Notes: a model not told the origin generated them from the letters alone. A stretch of 9,960 nucleotides of DNA from Rhodoferax sp. (GCA_030833685.1 JAURGS010000080.1:1-9960); one strand, 5' to 3'. Shown: positions 1 to 7,218, counted from the first letter of the stretch. Translations and numbers: made by a program.

Positions 1-416
1 CATTTGGTGGTACAGGCCCGTCCAACTCAGCGTTGCTGGGCAAGCAGGTCTCTGGCAGCTGGGGTTATTCCACGGTACAGATGCAACTGGGCGCTCAGGT
101 TCGTTGCCTGGGTGTAGCCATGGAGCAGCGCCATCCCAAGCTGCCCGACTGCCCAACGTTCAAGGAGCAGGGCTTTGATCTGGTGGGTGGCGCCTACCGT
201 GGCGTGGCTGTGCCCAAGAGCACACCGGCTGATGTTCAGGCCAAACTGGCAGACCTGCTGGCCAAGGTCAATAAAGACCCCGAGTTCATTCGCAAGATGG
301 AAGAGGGTGGCTTTGCCTTGATGAATGTGGGCCCGAAAGAAATGCCGGCTTTCATGACCGAGGTGAAGGCCCGCTATGAAGCGCTAGCTAAACAAATGGG
401 CATCGTTAAGAAGTAA
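1..416 (+). CDS. TTT transporter periplasmic binding protein (TctC/Bug family), C-terminal part
   Basis: This is the last 137 or so residues of a periplasmic solute-binding protein of a tripartite tricarboxylate-type transporter; the gene starts before the window. The reading frame is open from base 3 with no stop, and the segment before the TTG at 33 (FGGTGPSNSALLGKQ) is family-like, so that TTG is internal. The motif LPDCPTFKEQGFDL followed by RGVAVPKSTP and a long amphipathic C-terminal helix is the classic end of TctC/Bug proteins. It captures an organic anion in the periplasm and delivers it to the TctAB membrane pair encoded 18 bases downstream. The fold does not reveal the ligand. Next to a ComC-like dehydrogenase and suyAB, sulfolactate is the best guess, comparable with the SlcHFG system of Chromohalobacter. 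Family assignment is firm; substrate is inferred. Confidence 0.88.
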   Translation, partial: FGGTGPSNSALLGKQVSGSWGYSTVQMQLGAQVRCLGVAMEQRHPKLPDCPTFKEQGFDLVGGAYRGVAVPKSTPADVQAKLADLLAKVNKDPEFIRKMEEGGFALMNVGPKEMPAFMTEVKARYEALAKQMGIVKK

Positions 417-434
417 TGCCAAACAGGCCAGCGT

Positions 435-1937
435 ATGGGCAGTTTTGATTTCTTACTGGGGGCGCTGACCCCCATCAATCTGCTGTTCGCGCTGGCCGGT
501 GTGGTGGCAGGCACGGTGATTGGTGCCTTGCCAGGACTCACGGCCACCATGGCGGTGGCCGTCCTGGTGCCGTTCACGTTCACCATGCCACCGGCCTCGG
601 CGCTCATTGTCTTGGGCGCGATTTATACCGGAGCGATTTACGGCGGCGCCTACGCGGCGATTCTGCTCAATACTCCCGGCACACCATCTTCGATAGCCAC
701 CACGTTTGATGGCTACCCCATGGCCAAAGCTGGTCGTGGTGATCTGGCGCTCACCCTGGCCTGTTTGTCATCCGTTATAGGCGGGCTGGTGGGTGCGGGT
801 TTTCTGTTGCTGCTGGCGCCACCCATGGCCACTGTGGCGCTCAAGTTTGGCCCGATCGAGTATTTTTGGCTTGCCATCTTTGGCCTGACCTTGATTGCCT
901 CGCTGGGCGAGGGCAGCACCATCAAGGGCTTGATTGGCGGCTGCCTGGGCTTGCTGCTGTCGATGGTGGGCGTGGCCGAGGTGGGTGGCGACATCCGCTT
1001 TGTCGGTGAGGCCAAGGCCTTGCTTGGCGGCATTGACGTGGTATCGGCCTTAATTGGTTTGTATTGCATTCCGGTCTTGATTGAATTGGTTGGCACCCCG
1101 GTGCCGCACTTGAAAGTCTCCACCCAGGTAGCGGGTTTTCGCCTTGCTGAGGCGATAGGCATCTTGCGGCGATCCAAATTCAACTTGGCGCGCAGTTCGG
1201 TGCTGGGCACCTTGGTCGGCATCTTGCCTGGCGCAGGCGGCTCGATCGCTTCTTTGGTGGCTTATTCGGAAGCCAAGCGCGCTTCACCGCGCTCCAAACA
1301 ATTCGGCCAGGGTGAACCCGACGGTATCTTGGCCACAGAATCTGCCAACAACGCCACGGTCGGTGGCGGCTTTATTCCGACGCTGGTTTTGGGTATTCCA
1401 GGCACGCCGCCTGACGCCATCATTCTGGGTGCTTTGTTGGTGCAAGGCATTCGCACTGGCCCGACGCTTTTCACCCAGCAAGCGCCGATTGTTTACACCT
1501 TCATCTGGGGTTTGATTCTGGCCACCGTCATCATGTTGCCCGTGGGACTTTTGATCGGGCGTTTCGCATTTCGATCGATCATCGCCATTCCGAAATCGGT
1601 GTTAGTGCCCAGCGTGGCCTTGCTGACCGTGCTGGGCAGTTTTGCGGTACACAACAACATTCAGGAAGTGCAGCAGATGGTGGTGCTGGGCGTGTTGGCC
1701 TGGGTATTGAGCCGCGCGGGTTTTAGCGCCTCACCGATTGTTCTGGGGCTTATTTTGGGCAGCATTGCAGAACGCGGCTTTGTGCAGGGCCACTTGATTG
1801 GTGGTGCCAGAGGGGATATCTGGGGCGAGTTTTTTGGCCGCCCGATTTCCCTGGCCATCATTGCGTTGATCGTTCTGGGACTGGTCTGGCCCTGGTGGCT
1901 GGCCAGAAAGCAGGGCAAGGTGGCGCGTGATGACTGA
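435..1937 (+). CDS. tctA: TTT transporter large membrane subunit TctA
   Basis: This is a 500-residue inner-membrane protein, the usual TctA length, rich in hydrophobic segments (about 10-12). It carries both diagnostic repeat motifs. The N-terminal half has GALPGLT (residues 30-36), NTPGTPSS (about 79-86) and FDGYPMA (91-97). The C-terminal half has GILPGAGGS (about 262-270), ESANNA (about 302-307) and GIPGTPPDA (about 320-328). These PG-rich re-entrant motifs define the family. TctA forms the cation-coupled translocation path together with TctB. The ATG at 435 has only a weak ribosome site (AGG at 425-427), consistent with translation following the upstream binding-protein gene. Its end overlaps tctB by 8 bases, showing translational coupling. 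Substrate is inferred from context as sulfolactate or another C3 sulfonate; a tricarboxylate cannot be excluded from sequence alone. Confidence 0.95.
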   Translation: MGSFDFLLGALTPINLLFALAGVVAGTVIGALPGLTATMAVAVLVPFTFTMPPASALIVLGAIYTGAIYGGAYAAILLNTPGTPSSIATTFDGYPMAKAGRGDLALTLACLSSVIGGLVGAGFLLLLAPPMATVALKFGPIEYFWLAIFGLTLIASLGEGSTIKGLIGGCLGLLLSMVGVAEVGGDIRFVGEAKALLGGIDVVSALIGLYCIPVLIELVGTPVPHLKVSTQVAGFRLAEAIGILRRSKFNLARSSVLGTLVGILPGAGGSIASLVAYSEAKRASPRSKQFGQGEPDGILATESANNATVGGGFIPTLVLGIPGTPPDAIILGALLVQGIRTGPTLFTQQAPIVYTFIWGLILATVIMLPVGLLIGRFAFRSIIAIPKSVLVPSVALLTVLGSFAVHNNIQEVQQMVVLGVLAWVLSRAGFSASPIVLGLILGSIAERGFVQGHLIGGARGDIWGEFFGRPISLAIIALIVLGLVWPWWLARKQGKVARDD

Positions 1938-2373
1938 TAAAAAACGCGATATCGCCGGCATAGCGGCCGCATTGCTTTTGGCGCTCATGGGTGCGCTGTC
2001 TATTTGGGCCTCTGGCGAGTTCTCCGATCTTGGTGCTGTCTTCCCGCGCACCGTGGGCGGTTTGATGCTGCTTCTGGGGCTCTTGTATTCGGTGCTCAGC
2101 GCCATGGGACGAGGCCAGGTGGTCGCTCCGCTGGAAGGCTCTCTGCCTCGAAGAATGGCTCTTGTAATCACCATGTTGTTTTGGGTGTTTACGCTGGGCC
2201 CCTTGGGTTTCTTGGGTAGCAGTGCCCTGTCCATGGGTGCTTTGTTGTGGATTGCCAATTACGACCGCTGGCATCTGCGAAGCCTGCTGGTGTACGGTGG
2301 CTCGACCGCAACCTTGCTGCTGATTTTTTATACGCTCTTTAAGTTGGTGCTTGGGGTTCCGCTGCCCGGGTAA
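1930..2373 (+). CDS. tctB: TTT transporter small membrane subunit TctB
   Basis: This 147-residue protein has four predicted hydrophobic segments (about residues 7-27, 40-61, 78-112 as one or two, and 119-141). The family signature GAVFPRTVGGLM lies after the first segment, and a short polar loop precedes the third. That is the TctB (DUF1468) architecture: a small integral membrane subunit that pairs with TctA. I chose ATG 1930, 9 bases after AAGG at 1917-1920. A GTG at 1927, directly before it, is an equally possible start that adds one residue. The gene overlaps the end of tctA by 8 bases (ATGACTGA), so the two are almost certainly translated in a coupled way. TctB proteins are poorly conserved, but position, length and motif together make the call secure. 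Confidence 0.9.
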   Translation: MTDKKRDIAGIAAALLLALMGALSIWASGEFSDLGAVFPRTVGGLMLLLGLLYSVLSAMGRGQVVAPLEGSLPRRMALVITMLFWVFTLGPLGFLGSSALSMGALLWIANYDRWHLRSLLVYGGSTATLLLIFYTLFKLVLGVPLPG

Positions 2374-2412
2374 AGCGCTGGCGCCAACTGTTTACTGCGT
2401 TTTTGTTTTGTT

Positions 2413-2417
2413 GGAAG
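2413..2417 (+). promoter_or_regulatory. ribosome binding site GGAAG fixing the comC-like start
   Basis: GGAAG lies 6 bases before the ATG at 2424. It lies inside the reading frame that would begin at the TTG at 2403, so it argues for the ATG as start. The protein then begins MPVVSLIDLE, as expected for the family. Confidence 0.6.
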
Positions 2418-2423
2418 TTTGCG

Positions 2424-3437
2424 ATGCCTGTTGTCTCTCTAATCGATCTGGAAAACAAAATAGCTGCTGCACTTTCAGCCAGCGGTGCCAGCTCGGCCAT
2501 GGCCGGGTCTACGGCTAAGGCGCTGGCGCAGGCGGAGGCTCAGGGTATCGGCTCGCATGGCCTGGGTCGCGTGGCGCAATACTGTGCTCAGCTGCGCAAC
2601 GGGCGCGTCAACGGGCAGGCCAAGGCGGCTGTCTTGCGTGCCAAGGGATCTGCCTTGTTGGTTGATGCGCAGCAAGGCTTGGCTTTTCCTGCCTGCGACC
2701 TGGCAATACAAGAAGCCATCAGGGTGGCCAAAGAGCAGGGTGTGTGCTTTGTGGGCGTGACCAACAGCCACCATTGCGGTGTCTTGATTGATCACCTGCG
2801 CGCAGCAGGGGCTGCTGGCCTGGTTGGCTTGGGTTTTGCCAACTCGCCGGCTGCCATGCCAGCCCCGGGTGGGCGCCACCCGATCTTTGGCACCAACCCG
2901 ATCGCGGCGCTTTTTCCGCGCCGCTCGGGCGAGCATTTGATGATTGATTTCAGTCTAAGTGAGGTAGCACGCGGCAAAGTGATGGTGGCAGCCAAGGAGG
3001 GACGCTCGATACCCTTGGGCTGGGCACTCGACGGCAACGGCGAGCCGACCACCGACGCCAAGGCGGCACTCGAAGGCTCGATGTTGCCCATTGGCTCGGT
3101 CAGCAGTGTCAAGGGTGGCATGCTGGCCCTGATTGTTGAATTGCTGGTCACCGCGCTGATTGGCGCGCAGTTCGGCTACGAGGCGGACAGCTTCTTCGTC
3201 GATGAGGGCAATGCTCCGCGCATAGGTCAGTCGTTCTTGCTGATCGACCCAGGGGCGCTTGCCGGGCAAGAGAGCTACCAGGTGCGCATTGAGGTTTTGA
3301 TTAACGAGATGCTGGTCGACGACGGTGTGCGTTTGGCTGGCCAGCGGCGCGAAAAGCTTCTGCAGCAGGCCATGAAGGCGGGTGTTGACGTGGCACAGGC
3401 CCAGCTTGATTTGATGGCTCGCTTGGCGCAGGCTTGA
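2424..3437 (+). CDS. comC: Ldh2/malate dehydrogenase-family oxidoreductase, probable (R)-sulfolactate dehydrogenase (ComC-like)
   Basis: This is a 337-residue cytoplasmic NAD(P)-dependent 2-hydroxyacid dehydrogenase of the Ldh2/MDH type 2 fold, not the classical Rossmann LDH fold. Landmarks in order: SHG at 44-46, in the family position of G-x-x-SHG; NSHHCG at 114-119, whose H117 aligns with the catalytic histidine of the usual SNHFG; PAPGG (146-150) and GTNP (156-159), the cofactor-binding stretch; and DFSLSEVARGK, the counterpart of the usual DxATSxxARGK. Near the C-terminal third, LPIGSVSSVKGG replaces the usual LPLGGxKG. ComC is known to interconvert (R)-sulfolactate and sulfopyruvate. 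With suyAB downstream and a TTT transporter upstream, that is the likeliest role. Other members oxidise malate, lactate or ureidoglycolate, so family is firm and substrate is contextual. It lies 50 bases after tctB and 135 before suyA. Confidence 0.8.
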   Translation: MPVVSLIDLENKIAAALSASGASSAMAGSTAKALAQAEAQGIGSHGLGRVAQYCAQLRNGRVNGQAKAAVLRAKGSALLVDAQQGLAFPACDLAIQEAIRVAKEQGVCFVGVTNSHHCGVLIDHLRAAGAAGLVGLGFANSPAAMPAPGGRHPIFGTNPIAALFPRRSGEHLMIDFSLSEVARGKVMVAAKEGRSIPLGWALDGNGEPTTDAKAALEGSMLPIGSVSSVKGGMLALIVELLVTALIGAQFGYEADSFFVDEGNAPRIGQSFLLIDPGALAGQESYQVRIEVLINEMLVDDGVRLAGQRREKLLQQAMKAGVDVAQAQLDLMARLAQA

Positions 3438-3463
3438 GGTGGAAGTTGCTTCATAAAAAACGG

Positions 3464-3473
3464 ATGAATTCAT
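3464..3473. promoter_or_regulatory. perfect 10-base palindrome upstream of the suyA promoter
   Basis: ATGAATTCAT is a perfect palindrome 13 bases before the proposed -35 box at 3487. A partial TTCAT at 3450-3454 forms a further inverted pair with ATGAA at 3464-3468. Its place, just upstream of -35, would suit an activator site. A 10-base palindrome can occur by chance. Confidence 0.25.
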
Positions 3474-3486
3474 GCAAGTCATCTAG

Positions 3487-3514
3487 TTGAATTTTTGTTA
3501 AATTTCGTTATAGT
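3487..3514 (+). promoter_or_regulatory. candidate sigma70 promoter for suyAB-hpsN
   Basis: TTGAAT (3487-3492, 4 of 6 consensus) and TATAGT (3509-3514, 5 of 6) are separated by 16 bases in an AT-rich stretch that contrasts with the GC-rich genes around it. Transcription would begin near 3521, giving a leader of about 50 bases before suyA. The 135-base gap is the largest in the window, supporting an independent start here. The call rests on pattern matching only. Confidence 0.5.
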
Positions 3515-3547
3515 TTCGGGGGTTTGACCAGCAGGTCAGCCCCCGAA
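3515..3547. promoter_or_regulatory. strong inverted repeat between comC and suyA (operator, terminator or leader hairpin)
   Basis: TTCGGGGG (3515-3522) pairs with CCCCCGAA (3540-3547). Inside it TGACC (3525-3529) pairs with GGTCA (3534-3538) around an AGCA loop, leaving only TT opposite G unpaired. The element directly follows the -10-like box and spans the predicted start of transcription. As DNA it could be an operator; as RNA in readthrough from comC it is a stable stem followed by ATTTATTT, which is only partly terminator-like. Confidence 0.6.
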
Positions 3548-3572
3548 TTTATTTAAACAGGAGTAGAAAAGC

Positions 3573-3854
3573 ATGATCCATTTCGTCGTTCACGAAGAGG
3601 GCGATTCAGTCGGTACCGTGGTGGTCGAGGGCGTCAAGGCCAACGACACGCTGACGGGCTGGGTGATGGAGCAAGACCAAACCATCACGCTGAAAACGCT
3701 GGAAGACATTCCGATCGGTCACAAGATCGCGATTGCTGATTTGGCCAACGATGCCACCGTGATCAAGTACGGCGTGGACATCGGTCGCACGATTGCTGCG
3801 ATCAAGCGCGGCGGCTACTTGCACGTGCATAACTGCAAGACCAAGCGCTGGTAA
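3573..3854 (+). CDS. suyA: (2R)-sulfolactate sulfo-lyase, small (alpha) subunit SuyA
   Basis: This 93-residue protein is a stand-alone SAF domain, equivalent to the N-terminal domain of altronate dehydratase UxaA. Conserved features are IPIGHKIA in the middle, VIKYGVDIG further on, and the terminal HVHN at residues 84-87. SuyA and SuyB together remove sulfite from (R)-sulfolactate, yielding pyruvate, in the cytoplasm. A split arrangement with a roughly 90-residue subunit followed by a roughly 390-residue one matches SuyAB, whereas UxaA and GarD are normally single fused chains. CAGGAG at 3558-3563, 9 bases before the ATG, is the best ribosome site in this part of the window and supports the start. 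suyB follows after 49 bases. Another split UxaA-family lyase remains possible, but hpsN downstream makes SuyA much the best reading. Confidence 0.88.
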   Translation: MIHFVVHEEGDSVGTVVVEGVKANDTLTGWVMEQDQTITLKTLEDIPIGHKIAIADLANDATVIKYGVDIGRTIAAIKRGGYLHVHNCKTKRW

Positions 3855-3903
3855 TGGGTATTGACTGCCTGTTCAAGTTCCACCATTTTTTAAGAGCTTT
3901 CTC

Positions 3904-5073
3904 ATGATCACCAAAGACACAACATTTCAGGGCTATCGCCGCGAAAACGGCCGTGTGGGCGTTCGCAACCACGTCATCATCTTGCCGGTAGACGATATTT
4001 CCAATGCAGCCGCTGAAGCGGTTGGTAACAACATCAAGGGCACGCTTGCGCTGCCGCATCCCTATGGGCGCCTGCAATTTGGCGCTGACCTGGACCTGCA
4101 CTTTCGCACGCTGATCGGTACCGGCTCTAACCCCAACGTGGCCGCTGTGGTGGTCATCGGCATCGAAGAGGGTTGGACCAAAAAAGTCGTTGATGGCATT
4201 GCTGCCACCGGCAAGCCGGTCTTGGGTTATTCGATTGAGTTGCACGGCGACCATGACACCATCATGCGTGCATCGCGCGGTGCGCGCGAGCTGGTGCAGT
4301 GGGCTTCCGAGAAAACCCGCGAAACCTGCGCGTTTTCCGAACTGTGGGTTTCCACCAAGTGCGGCGAGTCGGACACGACGTCGGGCTGCGGCGCTAACCC
4401 CACGGTTGGCAGTGCTTTCGACAAGATGTATGACATGGGCAACACCCTGTGTTTTGGCGAGACTACCGAGCTCACGGGTGGCGAGCAACTCGTGGCGGCG
4501 CGTTGCCGCACGCCCAAGGTGCGTGACGATTTCATGGCTATGTTCAACCGCTACCAGGACGTGGTGAATCGCCATAAGACATCAGACCTGTCTGAGTCGC
4601 AGCCAACCAAGGGCAATATTGCGGGCGGCTTGACCACCATCGAGGAAAAGGCCCTGGGCAATATCCAAAAGATCGGCAAGCGTTGCGTGGTCGATGGCGT
4701 GCTTGACAAAGCAGAAACGCCCACTGGTCCAGGCCTTTGGTTCATGGACTCATCCTCAGCTGCGGCAGAGATGGTGACCTTGTGCGCTGCTGGGGGTTTT
4801 GCGGTGCACTGCTTCCCTACAGGTCAAGGTAACGTGATTGGCAACCCGATCCTGCCAGTGATCAAAATTTGCGCCAATCCGCGTACGGTGCGCACCATGG
4901 GCGAGCACATTGATGTGGACACCTCGGGTTTGCTGCAGCGCGAAATCAATATGGATAAAGCTGGCGATATGCTGCTGGAGATGGTGCTGCGCACTGCCAA
5001 CGGCCGCCTGACTGCTGCTGAGGCGTTGGGTCACCGTGAGTTTGTGTTCACGCGCCTCTACGAGAGCGCCTGA
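3904..5073 (+). CDS. suyB: (2R)-sulfolactate sulfo-lyase, large (beta) subunit SuyB
   Basis: This 389-residue catalytic subunit belongs to the UxaA/GarD C-terminal family. The N-terminus has GYRRENGRVGVRN (residues 10-22), the family opening. Around 152-166 lies KCGESDTTSGCGANP, the cysteine-containing metal/substrate loop, where sugar-acid dehydratases usually have KCGGSD. Then come GNIAGGLTTIEEKALG (237-252) with the family TTIEEK core, MDSSS (281-285), and FPTGQGN (304-310) before the C-terminal PVIKICANP (318-326). With SuyA it performs the C-S bond cleavage releasing sulfite and pyruvate. Length and the separate small subunit agree with the known SuyAB enzyme of Paracoccus and Cupriavidus. 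AAGAG at 3892-3896 gives a modest ribosome site for the ATG. hpsN begins 29 bases later. Altronate or galactarate dehydratase is the alternative, disfavoured by the split and by the context. Confidence 0.88.
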   Translation: MITKDTTFQGYRRENGRVGVRNHVIILPVDDISNAAAEAVGNNIKGTLALPHPYGRLQFGADLDLHFRTLIGTGSNPNVAAVVVIGIEEGWTKKVVDGIAATGKPVLGYSIELHGDHDTIMRASRGARELVQWASEKTRETCAFSELWVSTKCGESDTTSGCGANPTVGSAFDKMYDMGNTLCFGETTELTGGEQLVAARCRTPKVRDDFMAMFNRYQDVVNRHKTSDLSESQPTKGNIAGGLTTIEEKALGNIQKIGKRCVVDGVLDKAETPTGPGLWFMDSSSAAAEMVTLCAAGGFAVHCFPTGQGNVIGNPILPVIKICANPRTVRTMGEHIDVDTSGLLQREINMDKAGDMLLEMVLRTANGRLTAAEALGHREFVFTRLYESA

Positions 5074-5102
5074 TTGCCAGAGAAGACAGCAAGGAAAATC
5101 TG

Positions 5103-6416
5103 ATGTCTGTTAAATATCTGAAGAAAGCCAGCAAGACTGCGGAGACTGAGACCGCAACCGCTCAAAAAGTGGTCACCGAGATGCTGGCTGACATCGAAAA
5201 GCGTGGCGAAGCAGCGGTGCGTGACTACGCGCTCAAGCTGGACAAATGGAGCGGAGACATCGTGATGTCCGAGGAGGCGATTGCCCAGGCTATCAAGGAT
5301 GTGCCTGACAACGTCAAGCGCGACATTGAGTTTGCATCCAAGCAGGTGTACGACTTTGCCCTGGCGCAGAAAAACAGCACTTTGAGCTTTGACACAGAAC
5401 TGCACCCTGGCGTCACGGCTGGCCAGAAGGTCTTGCCAGTCAATGTGGTGGGTTGCTATGCGCCCTCAGGGCGCTACGCGCACATTGCATCGGCCTACAT
5501 GACGGTGGCCACAGCCAAGGCAGCGGGTGTCAAGACCATCATCGCCTGCTCTAGCCCCTACCGTGGTGGTGGCATACATCCCTATCTGCTCTACGCGTTC
5601 AAGACCGCCGGCGCCGATGTGATCATGACGCTGGGCGGCGTGCAAGCCATTGCCACCATGGCCAATGGCCTGTTCACAGGCAAGCCCGCCGATGTTGTGG
5701 TGGGCCCCGGTAACAAGTTTGTCGCCGAAGCCAAGCGCACCTTGTTCGGCAAGGTCGGCATCGATGTCTTCGCTGGCCCGTCTGAAGTGGCAGTGATTGC
5801 GGATGACAGCGCCGACGCAGCGATGGTCGCCAGTGACCTGGTGGGCCAGGCCGAGCACGGCCATGAGTCACCGGCCTGGCTGTTTACCACCAGTGAATCC
5901 CTGGCCAACGAGGTGATGAAGCTGGTGCCTGAGCTGATTGACGCTTTGCCGCCCATAGCCCGAGACGCAGCGGGCAGCGCTTGGCGCGACTACGGCGAAG
6001 TGATTGTGTGTGACACCCGCCAAGAGGTTGCAGACATTTCGGACAAATATGCTGCCGAGCATTTGGAAGTGCATGCGCGTGATCTGGACTGGTGGCTTGA
6101 CACCTTGACCTGTTACGGCTCGCTCTTTCTGGGTGAGGAAACCACGGTGGCCTACGGAGATAAAGCGGCAGGCACCAACCACGTCTTGCCCACAAAAGGC
6201 GCTGCACGATATTCGGGCGGCTTGTCGGTGCACAAGTTCATGAAGGTACTCACCTGGCAGCGTATGACGCGCCAGGCCAGCCGCGACATTGGCTTGGTTA
6301 CTGCACGCATCAGCCGGCTTGAAGGCATGGAGGCGCATGCCCGCACCGCCGATGACCGCCTGGCCAAGTACTTTCCCGGCGAGAAACACGATCTCGGCGA
6401 GCCGGTGACGGTTTGA
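5103..6416 (+). CDS. hpsN: sulfopropanediol 3-dehydrogenase HpsN (histidinol dehydrogenase-like)
   Basis: This 437-residue homologue of histidinol dehydrogenase is predicted to oxidise (R)-2,3-dihydroxypropane-1-sulfonate to (R)-sulfolactate in two NAD+-dependent steps. The machinery of the family is intact: GPGN (201-204), the GIDVFAGPSE region (219-228), zinc ligands Q249 and H252 in GQAEHG, the catalytic pair E319-H320 in AEHLE, D353 in YGDKAAG as third zinc ligand, and H412 in MEAHA as fourth. NHVLPTKGAARYSGG (359-373) follows the HisD pattern. Nothing else for histidine synthesis is nearby, while suyAB, which would consume the product, lies directly upstream; this is the HpsN context. 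AAGGA at 5091-5095, 7 bases before the ATG, supports the start. It sits 29 bases after suyB and 25 before the short-chain dehydrogenase, so the genes form one operon. A HisD-like enzyme for another amino or sugar alcohol is a remote alternative. Confidence 0.9.
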   Translation: MSVKYLKKASKTAETETATAQKVVTEMLADIEKRGEAAVRDYALKLDKWSGDIVMSEEAIAQAIKDVPDNVKRDIEFASKQVYDFALAQKNSTLSFDTELHPGVTAGQKVLPVNVVGCYAPSGRYAHIASAYMTVATAKAAGVKTIIACSSPYRGGGIHPYLLYAFKTAGADVIMTLGGVQAIATMANGLFTGKPADVVVGPGNKFVAEAKRTLFGKVGIDVFAGPSEVAVIADDSADAAMVASDLVGQAEHGHESPAWLFTTSESLANEVMKLVPELIDALPPIARDAAGSAWRDYGEVIVCDTRQEVADISDKYAAEHLEVHARDLDWWLDTLTCYGSLFLGEETTVAYGDKAAGTNHVLPTKGAARYSGGLSVHKFMKVLTWQRMTRQASRDIGLVTARISRLEGMEAHARTADDRLAKYFPGEKHDLGEPVTV

Positions 6417-6441
6417 GACGACACCGCATCTAAAAGCCAGT

Positions 6442-7215
6442 ATGAAACCCGGTGACCTCATGAATCTGTTTTCCCTTCAGGGCAAGACGGCTGTGGTCAC
6501 CGGAGGCAATTCGGGCATTGGTCTGGCCATGGCCAGTGCGCTCGGATTGGCTGGCGCCAGCGTGATTTTGGTGGCCAGGCGTGAGCAACAGCTCGCCCAG
6601 GCTGCCCAAAGCCTGGTCGACCAGGGCATCGCATGCAGAACGCACGCCGCAGACCTGGGCCACACCGACGCCTTGCCGGCAGTGGGGCAGGCGATTGCGG
6701 CCATGGCTGAGGTTGATATTTTGGTCAACGCGGCGGGCGTGAACATGCGCCAGGCGTTTGTCGATGTGACGCCAGAGGCCTGGGAGCAACAACTCGCGCT
6801 TCATTTAGGCGCACCGTTTTTTATGACGCAGGCGCTGGCGCCTGGCATGGCGCAGCGCGGTTTTGGACGGGTGATCAATATCGCCTCGCTGCAGTCCACC
6901 CGGGCCTTTGCCAACAGTGCGCCTTATGGTGCAGGCAAGGGCGGTGTGGTGCAACTCACGCGCGCAATCGCCCAGGCCTGGTCGGCCCAGGGCATCACTT
7001 GCAATGCGATTGGCCCGGGCTTTTTTCCAACGCCATTGACCGAGCCCGTGTTTAATGACGAGAACCTGCGCGAGGGCCATGCCAAAAAAACGGCGATTGG
7101 CCGCAACGGTCGGCTAGAAGATTTGTATGGTGTGACAGTTTTTCTGGCCAGCGCGGCCAGCGCTTACATCACCGGCCAGACCTTAATGGTCGATGGTGGA
7201 TACACCGCCTTGTGA
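6442..7215 (+). CDS. short-chain dehydrogenase, probable DHPS 2-dehydrogenase (HpsO/HpsP pair)
   Basis: This 257-residue classical SDR has the cofactor motif TGGNSGIG (20-27), NAAG (96-99), catalytic S149, and the Y162-x3-K166 dyad in PYGAGKG. ITGQTLMVDGG near the end is the standard SDR finish. VARR at about 44-47, after the second strand, has an arginine pair that may indicate NADP rather than NAD preference; this is a guess. The likely job is reversible oxidation of one DHPS enantiomer at C2. Together with the zinc dehydrogenase encoded 13 bases downstream this would racemise DHPS for HpsN. In Cupriavidus the two such enzymes are HpsO and HpsP; by order this would be HpsO, but I am not certain of the letter. 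The start at 6442 has a poor ribosome site. An in-frame ATG at 6460 (MNLFSLQGK) is equally plausible and gives 251 residues. Confidence 0.82.
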   Translation: MKPGDLMNLFSLQGKTAVVTGGNSGIGLAMASALGLAGASVILVARREQQLAQAAQSLVDQGIACRTHAADLGHTDALPAVGQAIAAMAEVDILVNAAGVNMRQAFVDVTPEAWEQQLALHLGAPFFMTQALAPGMAQRGFGRVINIASLQSTRAFANSAPYGAGKGGVVQLTRAIAQAWSAQGITCNAIGPGFFPTPLTEPVFNDENLREGHAKKTAIGRNGRLEDLYGVTVFLASAASAYITGQTLMVDGGYTAL

Positions 7216-7218
7216 GGA
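7213..7218 (+). promoter_or_regulatory. ribosome binding site TGAGGA fixing the zinc dehydrogenase start
   Basis: TGAGGA overlaps the stop codon of the preceding gene and lies 10 bases before the ATG at 7229. It supports that start over the in-frame ATG at 7193, which lies inside the upstream gene and would add a twelve-residue tail untypical of the family. Confidence 0.55.

Noticed and set aside
33..416. A complete small gene starting at TTG 33
   Set aside because: The frame is open to the window edge and the residues before 33 continue the TctC/Bug fold, so the TTG is internal to a longer gene.
2375..2411. Intrinsic terminator after tctB
   Set aside because: GCGC-TG-GCGC is too short and its loop too small for a stable stem, and the T-rich stretch lies about 15 bases away.
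2403..2423. An N-terminal extension of the ComC-like protein from TTG 2403
   Set aside because: The extra residues MFCWKFA are untypical and the sequence contains the ribosome site for ATG 2424.
3802..4575. Long open frame of 257 codons on the minus strand
   Set aside because: It lies antisense to suyB, with biased composition and no recognisable motif; it is a shadow of the GC-rich coding strand.
3573..5073. Altronate dehydratase (UxaA)
   Set aside because: The family match is real, but UxaA is normally one fused chain and no uronate genes are nearby; split subunits next to hpsN point to SuyAB.
5103..6416. Histidinol dehydrogenase (HisD) of histidine synthesis
   Set aside because: There are no his genes around it, and its position directly after suyAB identifies HpsN.
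5868..6461. Minus-strand open frame of 197 codons opposite hpsN
   Set aside because: hpsN carries all family motifs on the plus strand; the antisense product shows no domain.
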